Assembly: GCA_050290785.1 (NCBI GenBank)
Contig: JBNKIR010000001.1
Coordinates: forward strand, 148,124-212,123
DNA from: JAAGZL01 sp050290785
GTDB lineage: Bacteria > Pseudomonadota > Gammaproteobacteria > Chromatiales > Chromatiaceae
Direction: 5' to 3'
DNA length: 64,000 nt
Shown: positions 63,521 through 64,000 of the stretch, one piece after another
Layout: the number at the start of each line of letters is the position of its first letter
Numbering within the stretch: the stretch's first letter is position 1
The notes under the pieces: generated by a model
What the model was told of the DNA's origin: nothing
Database searches by the model: none
What the model saw: the letters and a program-made list of their open reading frames with translations, nothing else
Made by a program: the position numbers and the translations under genes

Positions 63521-64000
63521 CTAAATCTCCTGACGACCGGCAAAGGCATGGGATATGGTGTTGCCATCCACATACTCCAGCTCTCCCCCCATGGGAACCC
63601 CGTGGGCGATACGTGTGGTCCGTACACCCCTGGCATGGGCCATCTCACTGATATAGTGGGCCGTGGCCTCACCCTCCACCGTGGTATTGGTGGCCAAGAT
63701 CAGTTCTGCAACATCACCTTCATCCAATCTCTGTTCCAGTTTGTCCAGACCGATCTCCCTGGGCCCGATACCGTCCAGAGGAGAAAGATGCCCACCCAGC
63801 ACAAAATAACGCCCCCGATAGTCTATGGCCTGCTCTATCACCATCAGCTCGGCCGGGGTCTCTACCACGCATAGCATAGAGTCATCTCGATTCTTATTGG
63901 CACAGATGGAGCAGACCTCGGTCTCGCTCAGGGTGCGGCAGCGGCTGCAGTTGCCGATACGTTCCATGGCCTCGGCCAATACGTGCGAGAGGGTACGCCC
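63521..64000 (-). CDS. recR: Recombination protein RecR, 5' truncated by window edge
   Basis: About 159 residues of RecR are visible, lacking roughly the first 40. The frame is open to 64000. Zinc finger CSRCRTLSETEVCSIC (about 10 residues into the visible MERIGNCS), then the TOPRIM domain (VVETPAELMVIEQ, LGGHLSPLDGIGP, ATNTTVEGEAT), and the C-terminal end RIAHGVPMGGELEYVD. RecR loads RecA at gaps with RecO and RecF. Confidence 0.95.
   Translation of the reverse strand, partial: GRTLSHVLAEAMERIGNCSRCRTLSETEVCSICANKNRDDSMLCVVETPAELMVIEQAIDYRGRYFVLGGHLSPLDGIGPREIGLDKLEQRLDEGDVAELILATNTTVEGEATAHYISEMAHARGVRTTRIAHGVPMGGELEYVDGNTISHAFAGRQEI

Overview
The window reads as a chromosomal segment of a free-living or symbiotic gammaproteobacterium, most likely from the sulfur-oxidising Chromatiales/Thiotrichales side of the class; the species cannot be named from the sequence. 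Grounds are the Pseudomonas/E. coli-type gene order in two long blocks (uvrY-uvrC-pgsA-tRNA-Gly-Cys-Leu, and rpsB through tilS), a Pseudomonas-like split class II ribonucleotide reductase (nrdJa-nrdJb), a complete lipid A/BamA cluster (Gram-negative envelope), and scattered sulfur-handling proteins (CysZ, a TusA-like protein, a DsrE-like protein, a cNMP-rhodanese fusion). There is no transposase, integrase, phage structural gene or CRISPR array.

Layout. 1-5.1 kb: CysZ sulfate permease, a secreted GH114 polygalactosaminidase, a PLP aminotransferase, dksA with its promoter and terminator, and gluQ. 5.1-11.3 kb: an AddAB-like helicase-nuclease pair. 11.4-13.1 kb: a Cache-type chemoreceptor with a possible sigma-28 promoter. 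13.1-16.4 kb: a tightly overlapping kinase / glycerophosphodiesterase / FAD glycerol-3-phosphate dehydrogenase-like operon. 16.7-19.0 kb: a REC-TPR response regulator and a small soluble histidine kinase. 19.0-20.1 kb: an AT-richer three-gene operon (HMA-like, TusA-like, Cys-rich MerR) behind what looks like a MerR-type 19-bp-spacer promoter. 20.2-23.3 kb: two divergent hydrolase genes of unusual architecture. 23.3-27.6 kb: tRNA trio, pgsA, uvrC, family-5 uracil-DNA glycosylase and uvrY/gacA. 27.6-31.2 kb: nrdJa-nrdJb behind an AT-rich region with two NrdR-box matches. 31.3-35.2 kb: three hotdog-fold proteins, an unrecognised protein and a cNMP-rhodanese protein. 35.2-55.8 kb (minus strand): the conserved macro-cluster rpsB-tsf-pyrH-frr-uppS-cdsA-dxr-rseP-bamA-skp-lpxD-fabZ-lpxA-lpxB-rnhB-dnaE-accA-tilS, covering translation, isoprenoid/phospholipid precursors, outer-membrane assembly, lipid A and replication. 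56.1-62.1 kb (plus): map, glnD, dapL, lysA. 62.2-64 kb (minus): DsrE-like protein, a small unknown, a HIT protein and the 3' part of recR.

The most unusual items are: (i) the MerR-controlled HMA/TusA/MerR module at 19.0-20.1 kb; (ii) dapL-lysA directly after glnD, where many gammaproteobacteria keep dapC/dapD, implying the diaminopimelate aminotransferase route to lysine; (iii) a papain-alpha/beta-hydrolase fusion facing a protein with a degenerate M15-like domain plus a lysozyme-like segment; (iv) ribosomal protein S2 with a long Lys/Ala/Glu tail; and (v) NrdR-type control of a B12-dependent ribonucleotide reductase.

All family assignments are from reading motifs and lengths; no database search was run.
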